Shown here: positions 25,440 to 34,015 of the stretch, one piece after another
Numbering within the stretch: position 1 is the first letter of the stretch
Layout of the letters: each line of letters opens with the position of its first letter
Assembly (NCBI GenBank): GCA_030373505.1
Contig: JAUCYS010000013.1
Location: forward strand, 1 to 64,000
Source of the DNA: Parasphingorhabdus sp.
GTDB taxonomy: Bacteria > Pseudomonadota > Alphaproteobacteria > Sphingomonadales > Sphingomonadaceae
Direction: 5' to 3'
DNA: 64,000 bases
The notes under the pieces: model-generated
Told to the model about the DNA's origin: nothing
What the model saw: the letters and a program-made list of their open reading frames with translations, nothing else
Database searches by the model: none
Program-made: the position numbers and the translations under genes

Positions 25440-26182
25440 AAATTGAAAACCTCCACGCCACCGTCGGCGACACCGAAATCCTCAAGGGGCTTTCGCTCAC
25501 CATCAACGCGGGCGAGATCCATGCGATCATGGGGCCCAATGGGGCGGGCAAGTCGACGCTGGCCTATGCGCTGGGCGGCCGGCCCGGCTATGACGTGACT
25601 GCGGGCTCTGCATCCTTTGACGGGCAGGACCTGCTCGATATGGACCCGCACGAACGCGCCGCAGCGGGCATCTTTCTCGGCTTCCAATATCCGGTCGAAA
25701 TCCCCGGCGTCAGCAACCTCCAGTTCCTGCGCGAAAGCCTGAATGTGCAGCGCAAGGCGCGCGGCGAAGAGGCGCTCAACGGCGCGGAATTTATCAAGCT
25801 GGCCAAGGAAAAGGCGGCGCTGCTGAAGATGGACATGGATATGCTCAAGCGCGCCGTGAATGTCGGTTTTTCCGGCGGCGAGAAGAAGCGCAACGAGATG
25901 GTCCAGATGGGGATTCTCGATCCGAAGCTGGCGATCCTCGACGAGACCGACAGCGGCCTCGATATCGACGCGCTGCGCACCGTCGGTTCGGGCATCAATT
26001 CGATCATGCGCAAGCCCGACAAGGCGGTGCTGCTGATCACCCATTATCAGCGCCTGCTGGAAGAGGTGAAACCCGATTTTGTCCACGTGCTGGCGAATGG
26101 CCGGATTGTGAAGACCGGCGGGCCGGAACTGGCGCTGCAGCTCGAGAATGAAGGCTATGAAGCGATAGCGGAGGCGGCATGA
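25433..26182 (+). CDS. sufC: Fe-S cluster assembly ATPase SufC
   Basis: A 249-aa ABC-type ATPase. The ATG at 25433 gives the family N-terminus MLKIENLHATVGD. An upstream TTG at 25418 is less likely. It has Walker A GPNGAGKST, a Q-loop in LGFQYPVE, the signature VGFSGGEKKRNE, Walker B LAILDETDSGLD with the SufC-type D-E-T-D, and an H-loop in LLITHYQ. It powers the SufBC2D complex. The start lies inside the 3' end of the small secreted-protein gene. Confidence 0.96.
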   Translation: MLKIENLHATVGDTEILKGLSLTINAGEIHAIMGPNGAGKSTLAYALGGRPGYDVTAGSASFDGQDLLDMDPHERAAAGIFLGFQYPVEIPGVSNLQFLRESLNVQRKARGEEALNGAEFIKLAKEKAALLKMDMDMLKRAVNVGFSGGEKKRNEMVQMGILDPKLAILDETDSGLDIDALRTVGSGINSIMRKPDKAVLLITHYQRLLEEVKPDFVHVLANGRIVKTGGPELALQLENEGYEAIAEAA

Positions 26183-26197
26183 TGTTGTGCGGTAACT

Positions 26198-26326
26198 CTT
26201 TCCTCCCCGTGTCCGCAGGACATGGGGAGGTGGCGCGCCGCAGGCGTGACGGAGGGGCATTGCGCGCATTACCCCTCCACCATGCTGCGCATGGTCCCCC
26301 TCCCCATGCCTTCGGCACAGGGAGGA
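26198..26326. repeat. Interspersed repeat A, copy 1 (CCTCCCC hairpin element)
   Basis: The element starts TTTCCTCCCC and ends AGGGAGGA, with internal CACCATGCTGCGCATGGTC dyads and complementary CCCCTCC/GGAGGGG arms. It fills the sufC-sufD gap. A second copy with the core in opposite orientation lies in sufS. Its last bases (GGGAGGA) serve as the ribosome binding site of sufD. Confidence 0.78.
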
Positions 26327-26330
26327 TGTC

Positions 26331-27083
26331 ATGAACGCACCGCTTCCAACCCGCCGCGACGAGGCCTGGCGCTATGCCGATCTGAAGGCACTGGCGACCG
26401 TCTGGTCGAAACTGGACGGACCCGAGCAGATCCATGTGCCGGCCGGCGAAAGCCAGTCGCGGCAGATCGCCGAACTGCCGGTGGTTGACGGCGTCGGCGT
26501 GATCGATCTCGATGTGACCATCGGTGACAATGCGACCTTCACGCTGTATCTGCTGGCGCATAATGCCGATTATGGCCGGATTCACGTCAGGGCGACGCTC
26601 GGCAACGGTTCGCATTTCGAACTGGGCGGAGCGATCCTCGGCTCCGGTCAGCAGACGCTCGAAATCGTCACCGAAACCATCCACGCCGAACCCAATGCGA
26701 CCTCCAACCAGGTCGTGCGCTCGGTGCTGGCCGACAAGGCGACGGGCAGCTTTCTCGGCCGGATCAATGTCGCGCGCCACGCGCAGAAAACCGATGCGGC
26801 GCAGTCGGTCAAGGCGATGCTGCTCGACCGCGGCGCCACCGCCAATGCCAAGCCGGAGCTGGAAATTTTCGCCGATGATGTGAAATGCGCCCATGGCGCG
26901 ACCGTCGGCGAGCTGGACAAGCAGGCTTTGTTCTACATGGCCTCGCGCGGGCTCGACCCGGCGACAGCGAAGAAGCTGATGCTGCAGGCGTTTATCGCCG
27001 ATGCTTTTGTGTCGGTGGGTGATGATGTGGTGCGGGAAGGGCTTGAGAGCAAGGCGCTTGAGGTGATGGAGGGGCTGTCGTGA
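26331..27083 (+). CDS. sufD: Fe-S cluster assembly protein SufD
   Basis: A 250-aa protein, shorter than the E. coli form (about 420) but typical of the reduced alphaproteobacterial SufD. It shows RRDEAWRYADLKAL at the N-terminus and the beta-helix/C-terminal block LEIFADDVKCAHGATVGELDKQALFYMASRGLD, which is shared with SufB. It completes the SufBC2D scaffold. The stop overlaps the sufS GTG start. Its ribosome site comes from the preceding repeat element. Confidence 0.93.
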   Translation: MNAPLPTRRDEAWRYADLKALATVWSKLDGPEQIHVPAGESQSRQIAELPVVDGVGVIDLDVTIGDNATFTLYLLAHNADYGRIHVRATLGNGSHFELGGAILGSGQQTLEIVTETIHAEPNATSNQVVRSVLADKATGSFLGRINVARHAQKTDAAQSVKAMLLDRGATANAKPELEIFADDVKCAHGATVGELDKQALFYMASRGLDPATAKKLMLQAFIADAFVSVGDDVVREGLESKALEVMEGLS

Positions 27084-28387
27084 GTGAGAAGGCCAATTTC
27101 CTCCCCATTGCAAATGGGGAGGGGGACCATGCGCAGCATGGTGGAGGGGCCCCTCCGTCAGCCGTTCCGGCTGCCACCTCCCCATCGCTGCGCGACAGGG
27201 AGGATTTTCGGTCCGACTTCCCCGGCATTCCGGCCGACTGGCACTATCTCGACTCCGCCGCCACCGCACAGAAGCCAAAGGCCGTGCTCGATGCGATCGC
27301 CCGCGCCTATGGCCCGGACTATGCCACCGTGCATCGGGGTGTCTACGCGCGCTCGGCCAATATGACGATTGCCTATGAAGCCGCGCGGAAACGGGTCGCC
27401 GGTTTTCTGAACGCGGCGAGCGAAAACGAGATCGTCTTTACCAGCGGCGCGACCGACAGCATCAATCTGGTCGCCGAAAGCTGGGGCAACACATTTGTTT
27501 CCGAGGGCGACCGCATCATGCTGTCGCAGCTGGAGCATCATTCGAATATCGTGCCGTGGCAGATGCTGGCCGAGCGGGTGGGGGCGGAGATCGATGTCGC
27601 GCCGCTGACCGCGGACGGGCAGATCGATCTCGACTGGATCGAGGAAAATCTGACCGAACGGCACAAGCTGGTCGCGCTGGCACATGTCTCCAATGTGCTC
27701 GGCTCGCTGCTTGACGCGAAACGGGCAGCGGCCATCGCGCACAAGGTTGGCGCCAAGCTGCTGCTCGACGGCTGCCAGGCGGCGCCGCGGCTGCCGGTCG
27801 ATGTGCAGGATCTGGGCTGCGATTTCTATGTTTTCTCGGGGCACAAGATTTACGGGCCGACCGGGATTGGTGCGCTCTGGGCACCCTATGCAACACTCGA
27901 AGCCATGCCGCCCTGGAAGGGTGGCGGGTCGATGATCGACCGCGTGAGTTTCGACGGCACGACCTATGCGCCGCCACCGGGACGCTTTGAAGCGGGGACG
28001 CCGCATATCGCCGGTGTCGTCGGGCTGGATGCCGCGATCCGATATGCGGAGGGAATCGGCATGGATATGATCTCGGATCATGAAAATGCCACTTTGGCGA
28101 AAGCGCGCGAGGCTCTGTCCGGGATCAACTCGGTGCGGGTGTTCGGGCCCGACAAGAGCATGGGTATCTTGAGTTTCGCGGTCGGCGACGTGCATCCGCA
28201 TGATGTCGCCACCATATTGGATGAAGGCGGCGTGGCAATTCGCGCCGGGCATCATTGCGCCCAGCCGCTGATGGACTATCTCGGCGTGCCGGCGACGGCG
28301 CGAGCGAGTTTCGGGATTTACAGCGATGACAGCGATGTCGCGTCCCTGGTGGACGGCATTGAACGCGTCAGAAAGATATTCGGATAA
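27080..28387 (+). CDS. sufS: Cysteine desulfurase SufS with repeat-derived N-terminal extension
   Basis: A 435-aa PLP enzyme of group II cysteine desulfurases. The GTG start overlaps the sufD stop. It has the PLP lysine in FSGHKIYGPTG, ATVHRGVYARS, TSGATDSINLVAES and the catalytic cysteine in RAGHHCAQPLMD. It delivers sulfur from cysteine to the SufB scaffold, usually through SufE/SufU, which is not in this window. Residues about 7-42 are encoded by an interspersed repeat element (27097-27204). The normal enzyme begins near DFRSDFPGIPADWHYLDSAA. Confidence 0.94.
   Translation: MSEKANFLPIANGEGDHAQHGGGAPPSAVPAATSPSLRDREDFRSDFPGIPADWHYLDSAATAQKPKAVLDAIARAYGPDYATVHRGVYARSANMTIAYEAARKRVAGFLNAASENEIVFTSGATDSINLVAESWGNTFVSEGDRIMLSQLEHHSNIVPWQMLAERVGAEIDVAPLTADGQIDLDWIEENLTERHKLVALAHVSNVLGSLLDAKRAAAIAHKVGAKLLLDGCQAAPRLPVDVQDLGCDFYVFSGHKIYGPTGIGALWAPYATLEAMPPWKGGGSMIDRVSFDGTTYAPPPGRFEAGTPHIAGVVGLDAAIRYAEGIGMDMISDHENATLAKAREALSGINSVRVFGPDKSMGILSFAVGDVHPHDVATILDEGGVAIRAGHHCAQPLMDYLGVPATARASFGIYSDDSDVASLVDGIERVRKIFG
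27097..27204. repeat. Interspersed repeat A, copy 2, inside the sufS coding sequence
   Basis: It has the same ends as the sufC-sufD gap element (TTTCCTCCCC and AGGGAGGA) and the same core in inverted orientation (GGGGACCATGCGCAGCATGG). The length is 108 bp, or 36 codons, so the frame is kept and residues 7-42 of SufS are repeat-coded. Confidence 0.78.
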
Positions 28388-28396
28388 GGTGACGAT

Positions 28397-28930
28397 ATGA
28401 ACGAAGAACGGAAGATATTGGTGGAAGAAGTCGACAGCGTCGAGAAGCCGAAACTGGCGAAGGTCGAGGATGCGGTGGACGACAGTCCGGCAGACAAGCC
28501 CGCGCCGGTGATGGCGCCTTCGCCCTATGAGGCGGAAAGCGATTCGGCCAAGCTCAGCCGCAAGAAGGATTATCTCGAGGGCTTCCTGGCGCAGAAGCCG
28601 GCGGAGACCCCGGCCGGCGAAGCGGGCGGCGACGTCTATGAGGCGGTGATCGATACGCTGAAGAGCATCTTCGATCCGGAAATCCCGGTGAATATCTATG
28701 ATCTCGGCCTGATCTACGGCGTCGAGATCACCCCCGACAATCACGCGATCGTCACCATGACGCTGACCACGCCGCATTGCCCGGTCGCCGAATCGATGCC
28801 CGGCGAGATCGAGCTGCAGGTCGGCAGCGTCCCCGGCGTCGGCCATGCCGAGGTCAATCTCGTCTGGGACCCGCCCTGGGACCCCGGCAAGATGAGCGAC
28901 GAGGCGAAGCTGGAACTGGGGATGTTGTGA
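28397..28930 (+). CDS. sufT: SUF-associated DUF59/MIP18-family protein (SufT-like)
   Basis: A 177-aa protein. The first 80 residues are an acidic, low-complexity extension. The C-terminal DUF59 domain has TLKSIFDPEIPVNIYDLGLIYGVE, MTLTTPHCPVAESMP (with the conserved Cys) and LVWDPPWDPGKMSDEAK. DUF59 proteins help in Fe-S maturation or delivery. It follows sufS by 9 bp in the operon. Confidence 0.9.
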   Translation: MNEERKILVEEVDSVEKPKLAKVEDAVDDSPADKPAPVMAPSPYEAESDSAKLSRKKDYLEGFLAQKPAETPAGEAGGDVYEAVIDTLKSIFDPEIPVNIYDLGLIYGVEITPDNHAIVTMTLTTPHCPVAESMPGEIELQVGSVPGVGHAEVNLVWDPPWDPGKMSDEAKLELGML

Positions 28931-28935
28931 ACAAT

Positions 28936-29020
28936 TCCCCTCCCGCTTGCGGGAGGGGCAGGGGTGGGCCCGGAAGCGCCGACAATCCCACCCCCGACCC
29001 CTCCCGTAAACGGGAGGGGA
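28936..29020. repeat. Interspersed repeat B (CCCCTCCCG hairpins)
   Basis: Two hairpins, CCCCTCCCGcttgCGGGAGGGG and CCCCTCCCGtaaaCGGGAGGGG, flank a GGGGTGGGC/CCCACCCC dyad. The element occupies the gap between sufT and sufA and ends just before the sufA ribosome site. Confidence 0.8.
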
Positions 29021-29033
29021 GAAGGAGAATGAA

Positions 29034-29396
29034 ATGACCGACACGAAAACCAAGACTCGCGAAATTCCGGCAGCGATCCAGCTGACCCCGGCGGCGGAGC
29101 AGCGCATTGCCGACCTGATGGCAAAAGCGCCGGCCGACGCGATCGGCGTCAAGCTGTCGACGCCGCGGCGCGGCTGCTCGGGCCTCGCTTACTCGGTCGA
29201 CTATGTGACCGAGGAAGTCGCGTTCGACGAGAAGATCGTCACGCCCGGCGGCCTGTTCTATGTCGACGGCGGTAGCGTGCTCTATCTGATCGGCAGCACG
29301 ATGGACTGGGTGGAGGATGATTTCACCGCCGGCTTTGTGTTCGAGAATCCGAATGCCAAGGGGGCCTGCGGGTGCGGGGAGAGTTTTACGGTTTAG
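29034..29396 (+). CDS. sufA: A-type Fe-S carrier protein (SufA/IscA/HesB family)
   Basis: A 120-aa protein with AAGGAG upstream. It has the A-type pattern RRGCSGLAYSVDYV (first Cys) and the C-terminal GACGCGESF pair of cysteines. It carries [2Fe-2S] or [4Fe-4S] clusters to target proteins. It is the last gene of the suf operon and converges with the TonB-like gene. Confidence 0.93.
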   Translation: MTDTKTKTREIPAAIQLTPAAEQRIADLMAKAPADAIGVKLSTPRRGCSGLAYSVDYVTEEVAFDEKIVTPGGLFYVDGGSVLYLIGSTMDWVEDDFTAGFVFENPNAKGACGCGESFTV

Positions 29397-29423
29397 GGGA
29401 ACAAGTTGTTTTGCCGTTCGACC

Positions 29424-30245
29424 TCACCGGGCCGTCGAGTAAAGCACAGCATTTGTCCAGATGCTCGGTGTCGGCTGACCATCCTTGTCGAGCGCCGGAA
29501 CAAAGCGCCCACGTTTCAGAAGTGTCTCGCATGTCGTATCATCCAGAACGGGGTAGCCGCTTGAACGCAAAATCGTGCATTTCTGGCTTTTGCCTTCTTT
29601 ATCCACATTGAGCATGAACCAGACCTTGCCTTGGTAACCCCGCCTCAATGCGATGTCCGGGTAGTCAAATGAGTTTACCCATCCGCCAGGCGATGTATCG
29701 GGTTTGAGCTGTCGCGAGAGCTGTTCCGTTTCTCTGTAATCCAGCCCGAACGTCTCGTATAAATTTCTCTGGCATTGCCGGAACGCATCCGAAACCGCTT
29801 TCATCCCTGTCATTCTGAGCGCAATTTCGGGATATTTTTGGGTGTTGAGCCGCAACGTCACATTGTCGGGCAGGCCCTCCAGATAATCGAGGTCAAATCT
29901 GTAGATTTGCCAGATCAGAATATTCTCTTCACGGTTTAGCTGAAAGCCGGTGTTCTTTTCCATTTTCGCGCCGGTTTCGTCGATTGAGAAATTGACATCT
30001 GCAAACCAGGACGGCCTTTTGCCGTTTGGCTGTGTAATGATATAAAAACTGCCGCCTTGCAGATCAAAGGCCTGCGAGATCTGGATCTGGATTTCTCCCG
30101 ACTCGCCCTTGAATATCCGCTTCAGATCGCAGCTGGTTTCGCCATAATCGATATTCCAGGGAGAGAGCGGTTGATAGACTTCGGCCCGAACTGCCGAAGA
30201 CAGGGGGCCAATTGCCAGAATAAAGCAGATGAAGATTCGCAACAT
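29424..30245 (-). CDS. Secreted protein with TonB C-terminal-like domain
   Basis: A 273-aa protein with a Sec signal peptide (MLRIFICFILAIGPLSSAVRA). About 160 residues of unrecognised sequence follow. The C-terminal 85 residues resemble a TonB domain: YPDIALRRGYQGKVWFMLNVDKEGKSQKCTILRSSGYPVLDDTTCETL. It lacks the N-terminal membrane anchor and proline-rich region of a true TonB, so it may be a periplasmic TonB-like protein. It is single-gene, convergent with sufA. Confidence 0.75.
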   Translation of the reverse strand: MLRIFICFILAIGPLSSAVRAEVYQPLSPWNIDYGETSCDLKRIFKGESGEIQIQISQAFDLQGGSFYIITQPNGKRPSWFADVNFSIDETGAKMEKNTGFQLNREENILIWQIYRFDLDYLEGLPDNVTLRLNTQKYPEIALRMTGMKAVSDAFRQCQRNLYETFGLDYRETEQLSRQLKPDTSPGGWVNSFDYPDIALRRGYQGKVWFMLNVDKEGKSQKCTILRSSGYPVLDDTTCETLLKRGRFVPALDKDGQPTPSIWTNAVLYSTAR

Positions 30246-30261
30246 ATCTAGCCTGTAACAG

Positions 30262-30296
30262 AAAAACCCGACGTTTTCACGCCGGGTTTTCTTATT
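30262..30296 (-). terminator. Bidirectional-type intrinsic terminator after etfA
   Basis: AAAAACCCG at 30262-30270 and CGGGTTTT at 30283-30290 form a stem with a short loop (inner CG pairs), flanked by A and T runs. It lies downstream of etfA on the minus strand and just upstream of the TonB-like gene. Confidence 0.75.
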
Positions 30297-30328
30297 TTAT
30301 TCGAGCCGCAATATTCTGCGGTCAATGG

Positions 30329-31258
30329 CTAGACCTTTTCGGTCAGTTCCGGCACCGCATTAAACAGGTCCGCGACCAGTCCGATATCGGCGACCTGGAA
30401 AATCGGCGCGTCCTCGTCCTTGTTGATCGCGACGATGATCTTGCTGTCCTTCATGCCGGCGAGATGCTGGATCGCGCCGGAGATACCGATGGCGATATAG
30501 ACTTCCGGAGCGACGATCTTGCCGGTCTGGCCGACCTGATAGTCGTTGGGGACATAGCCCGCATCGACCGCAGCGCGGCTGGCGCCGATGCCGGCGCCGA
30601 GCTTGTCGGCGAGCGGGGTGATGACTTCCTCGAACTTCTCGGCGCTGCCGAGGGCGCGGCCGCCGGAGACGATGATCTTGGCGCTGGTCAGTTCGGGGCG
30701 TTCGGACTTGGCGATTTCTTCGCTGACAAAGGTCGACAGGCCGGATTCGCCGGCGCCGGTGACGCCTTCGATCGAGGCCGAGCCGCCTTCGGTAGCAGCC
30801 TTGTCAAAGGCGGTGCCGCGGACGGTGATGACCTTCTTGGCATCCGAGGATGTCACGGTGGCGATCGCGTTGCCGGCGTAGATCGGCCGGGTAAACGTGT
30901 CTTCGCTTTCGACCGAGAGAATGTCGCTGATCTGCATCACGTCGAGCAGGGCGGCGACGCGCGGGGCGATATTCTTGCCGGTGGTGGTGGCGGGCGCGAG
31001 GAAGGCGTCGTGCGATTCCATCAGGCTGGCGATCAGCGGCGCGGCATTTTCCGCGAGCTGATGTTCCAGGGCTGCATCGTCGGCGACGTGCACGGTCGAG
31101 ACGCCGGCGACCTTGGCGACCTGTTCGCCAACGGCGGCGCAGCCGGAGCCGAGCACCAGAGCGTGGACTTCACCGAGCTGCGAGGCAGCGGTGACCACGG
31201 CCAGAGTGGCGTCCTTCATGGTCTTGTTGTCATGTTCGACTAAAACTAGAGTTTTCAT
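30329..31258 (-). CDS. etfA: Electron transfer flavoprotein subunit alpha
   Basis: A 309-aa protein with GAAGGAG upstream. The N-terminus [19 protein letters not shown] and the C-terminal FAD-binding region ([52 protein letters not shown]) are characteristic of EtfA. With EtfB it takes electrons from acyl-CoA and related dehydrogenases and passes them to ETF-ubiquinone oxidoreductase. A repeat separates it from etfB. Confidence 0.95.
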   Translation of the reverse strand: MKTLVLVEHDNKTMKDATLAVVTAASQLGEVHALVLGSGCAAVGEQVAKVAGVSTVHVADDAALEHQLAENAAPLIASLMESHDAFLAPATTTGKNIAPRVAALLDVMQISDILSVESEDTFTRPIYAGNAIATVTSSDAKKVITVRGTAFDKAATEGGSASIEGVTGAGESGLSTFVSEEIAKSERPELTSAKIIVSGGRALGSAEKFEEVITPLADKLGAGIGASRAAVDAGYVPNDYQVGQTGKIVAPEVYIAIGISGAIQHLAGMKDSKIIVAINKDEDAPIFQVADIGLVADLFNAVPELTEKV

Positions 31259-31287
31259 TTTCGGAACTCCTTCAAATCTTTCTAAAC

Positions 31288-31355
31288 CCGTTCGTGCTGA
31301 GCCTGTCGAAGCACCGTTCGCGAAAACTGCCCTTCGACAAGCTCAGGGCGAACGG
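31288..31355. repeat. Interspersed palindromic repeat (GTTCGTGCTGAG type) between etfB and etfA
   Basis: GTTCGTGCTGAGCCTGTCGAAG from about 31290 pairs with CTTCGACAAGCTCAGGGCGAAC ending at 31353. It is a common dispersed element in sphingomonads and other bacteria. It lies in the middle of the etf operon. Confidence 0.78.
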
Positions 31356-31374
31356 AGCTGCTGGGCTCACGGTG

Positions 31375-32121
31375 CTAAATGGCGCCCACGGCCTTGAGCT
31401 TCGCGACCAGCGCATCGACATCCTCGACCTTTTCACCGGCCTGGCGGACGGGGGGTTCGGAGACATTGGTGGTGGTCAGGCGCTTGGCGATATCGACGCC
31501 GTAATCGGCCGGGGTTTTTTCATCCATCGGCTTTTTCTTCGCCTTCATGATGTTCGGCAGCGAGGCATAGCGCGGTTCGTTGAGACGCAGGTCGGTGGTG
31601 ACCACGGCGGGCAGGTTCAACTTGACCGTCTGCAGGCCGCCATCGATTTCGCGCTTGACGGTGATCGAGTCGCTGTCGAGCTCGACGGTATTGGCGAAGG
31701 TTCCCTGACCCCAGCCGAGCAAGGCGGCGAGCATCTGGCCGGTCTGGTTGGAATCGTCATCGATCGCCTGCTTGCCGGTGATGACCAGCTGCGGCTGTTC
31801 TTCCTCGACGATCTTGGCGAGAATCTTGGCGACGGCGAGCGGTTCGACTTCTTCGTCGGTGACCACCAGGATCGCGCGGTCTGCACCCATGGCGAGCGCG
31901 GTGCGCAGGGTTTCCTGGGCCTTTTGCGGGCCAACCGAAACGGCGATGATTTCTTCCGCCTTGCCGGCCTCTTTCAGGCGGATCGCTTCCTCGACGGAAA
32001 TTTCGTCGAACGGGTTCATCGACATTTTGACATTGGCGAGATCGACGCCGCTGCCGTCGGACTTGACCCGCGGTTTCACGTTATAATCTATCACCCGTTT
32101 TACGGGTACCAGGATTTTCAT
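31375..32121 (-). CDS. etfB: Electron transfer flavoprotein subunit beta
   Basis: A 248-aa protein. The ATG at 32121 ([14 protein letters not shown]) has GAAGGAAAC upstream; the frame is open a few codons earlier. It shows the EtfB body [49 protein letters not shown] and the AMP-site region. It forms the ETF heterodimer with EtfA. It is the first gene of the pair. Confidence 0.95.
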   Translation of the reverse strand: MKILVPVKRVIDYNVKPRVKSDGSGVDLANVKMSMNPFDEISVEEAIRLKEAGKAEEIIAVSVGPQKAQETLRTALAMGADRAILVVTDEEVEPLAVAKILAKIVEEEQPQLVITGKQAIDDDSNQTGQMLAALLGWGQGTFANTVELDSDSITVKREIDGGLQTVKLNLPAVVTTDLRLNEPRYASLPNIMKAKKKPMDEKTPADYGVDIAKRLTTTNVSEPPVRQAGEKVEDVDALVAKLKAVGAI

Positions 32122-32259
32122 TGCTGTTTCCTTCTTTTCTTTTCTCAAGCCTCTTAGCTTACGTTCACGTAAACGTCAAGTTTGCGCTGCAGCGCAGCAA
32201 TTTCATGCCCCGCGGACACTCCGTGTCTTCAGCTGTCGAAGGACCACGGAGCGCGCAAG

Positions 32260-32286
32260 TTCGCACTGAGACAAGCTCAGCACGAA
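32260..32286. repeat. Short palindromic repeat related to the GTTCGTGCTGAG element
   Basis: TTCGCACTGAG at 32260 and CTCAGCACGAA at 32276-32286 form a near-perfect hairpin around ACAAG. It looks like a degenerate copy of the element between etfB and etfA, sitting in the sucC-etfB gap. Confidence 0.5.
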
Positions 32287-32308
32287 TGATATTTGATTGC
32301 CCGTCTGG

Positions 32309-33508
32309 TCAAGCCGCCGCTTTGACCTGAGCGACAATTTTCTTCGCGGCATCGCCGAGATCGTCAGCCGAGACGATCGGCAGACCACTGCCCGCGAGGA
32401 TTTCCTTGCCCTTCTCGACATTGGTGCCTTCGAGACGGACCACCAGCGGGACCGAAAGGTCGACTTCTTTGGCCGCGGCGACAATGCCCTCGGCGATGAT
32501 GTCGCATTTCATGATGCCACCGAAGATATTGACGAGAATGCCTTCGACCGCCGGATCGGCGAGAATGATCTTGAACGCCGATGTGACCTTTTCCTTGGTC
32601 GCGCCGCCGCCCACGTCGAGGAAGTTGGCCGGGAAAGCGCCGTTGAGCTTGATGATGTCCATCGTCGCCATCGCCAGGCCGGCGCCATTGACCATGCAGC
32701 CAATATTGCCGTCGAGCTTGATATAGGCGAGATCGGACTTGCTGGCTTCGACTTCGGCGGGATCTTCCTCGGTCTCGTCGCGCAGTGCGGCCAGATCGGG
32801 GTGGCGCATCAGCGCGTTGCCGTCGAAGCTCATCTTGGTGTCGAGCACGACCAGCTGCTGATCCTCGGTCACCACCAGCGGGTTTATCTCGACCATTTCG
32901 CAGTCCATCGCCATGAACGCGTCATAGAGCTGCTTGCCGAGCTTCTGGGCCTGCTTGTTGAGGTCGCCCTCCAGTTTGAGCGCGAAAGCGATCGAGCGGC
33001 CATGGTGCGGCATGAAGCCCTGGGCCGGATCGATGGTGATCGTGCGGATTTTTTCCGGTGTGCTGTGCGCGACTTCCTCGATATCCATGCCGCCTTCGGT
33101 GGAGACCACCAGCGCCACGCGACCACTGGCCCGGTCGACCAGCATCGACAGATAAAATTCCTTCTCGATATCAACGCCGTCGGTCACATAGAGCCGGTTG
33201 ACCTCCTTGCCGGCATCGCCGGTCTGGATGGTGACCAGGGTATTGCCCAGCATTTCCTCGGCATTGCTGCGCACCTCGTCGATTGACTTTGCCAGCCGGA
33301 CGCCACCCTTCGCATCGGGGCCCAGTTCCTTGAACTTGCCCTTGCCGCGACCGCCCGCGTGAATCTGCGCCTTGACCACATAAAGCGGTCCGGGAAGCTT
33401 CTCGGCTGCGGCGACCGCTTCTTCAACGGTGAGCGCGGCATGGCCGACGGGAACGGGGAGACCGTATTTGGCAAGCAGTTCCTTGCCCTGATATTCGTGA
33501 ATGTTCAT
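32309..33508 (-). CDS. sucC: Succinate-CoA ligase (ADP-forming) subunit beta
   Basis: A 399-aa protein with the ATP-grasp N-terminus [34 protein letters not shown], the metal-binding [10 protein letters not shown], and the CoA-ligase domain [42 protein letters not shown]. It catalyses substrate-level phosphorylation in the TCA cycle together with SucD, which is not in this window. It stands alone. Confidence 0.96.
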   Translation of the reverse strand: MNIHEYQGKELLAKYGLPVPVGHAALTVEEAVAAAEKLPGPLYVVKAQIHAGGRGKGKFKELGPDAKGGVRLAKSIDEVRSNAEEMLGNTLVTIQTGDAGKEVNRLYVTDGVDIEKEFYLSMLVDRASGRVALVVSTEGGMDIEEVAHSTPEKIRTITIDPAQGFMPHHGRSIAFALKLEGDLNKQAQKLGKQLYDAFMAMDCEMVEINPLVVTEDQQLVVLDTKMSFDGNALMRHPDLAALRDETEEDPAEVEASKSDLAYIKLDGNIGCMVNGAGLAMATMDIIKLNGAFPANFLDVGGGATKEKVTSAFKIILADPAVEGILVNIFGGIMKCDIIAEGIVAAAKEVDLSVPLVVRLEGTNVEKGKEILAGSGLPIVSADDLGDAAKKIVAQVKAAA

Positions 33509-33697
33509 GGAAAGATGTGAAGCCTTTCATCGAGCTTGAAAAAATAACATGGTAGACGCGAGTCTTGCGTGCCGCTTAAGCACAGATGTCGGGCCATTTC
33601 CACCCTGATTCAAGATAATTGTCTGTCGGTCCGGTTGCTGCTTCCGAAACGGTTACAGCGGAAACCGGTCCGAGCGGACCGGCGGCGGCGACAGAGC

Positions 33698-34015
33698 TTA
33701 TTTGACGGCGCAGACAATGCCGGAAGAGGTCACCACGCCGATGATTTCCGGATCCTGCAGGGCGCGGGTCTGTCTGACAAATTCGTTGATCGTGACGTCC
33801 CCGGCCTTGCGCTTTTTGAGCTTGCCAAGACCGTTCAGCTTGTCGAGCTGCCCCAGCGACAGGCGATCCACCATCCGGTCTGCCATGCAGGCCGAAATCG
33901 GCGCGGACAGCCCGGCGCTCATCAGGCCGTTGCGCACGCGTGTTTCCGGTGTGGCACAGGCGGAGAGCAGCGCGCATCCTGCAAGGGTCAGGGCGATGGT
34001 TTTGCCACGGGTCAG
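33698..34015 (-). CDS. Small lipoprotein with probable CTG start, coupled to the DUF1206 gene
   Basis: The frame gives KTIALTLAGCALLSACATPE, a clear lipoprotein signal with lipobox LSAC, which ATG/GTG/TTG starts cannot include. The only plausible start is CTG at 34013-34015, which overlaps the TGA of the upstream gene as CTGA, the counterpart of an ATGA junction. GGAG lies 11 bases upstream. The protein is then 105 aa. A shorter GTG start at 33937 would remove the signal. The mature part ends PEIIGVVTSSGIVCAVK. No family is known. Confidence 0.6.
   Translation of the reverse strand: MTRGKTIALTLAGCALLSACATPETRVRNGLMSAGLSAPISACMADRMVDRLSLGQLDKLNGLGKLKKRKAGDVTINEFVRQTRALQDPEIIGVVTSSGIVCAVK

Noticed and set aside
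27158..29152. 664-codon open frame on the minus strand
   Set aside because: It is antisense to sufS and sufT and shows no domain.
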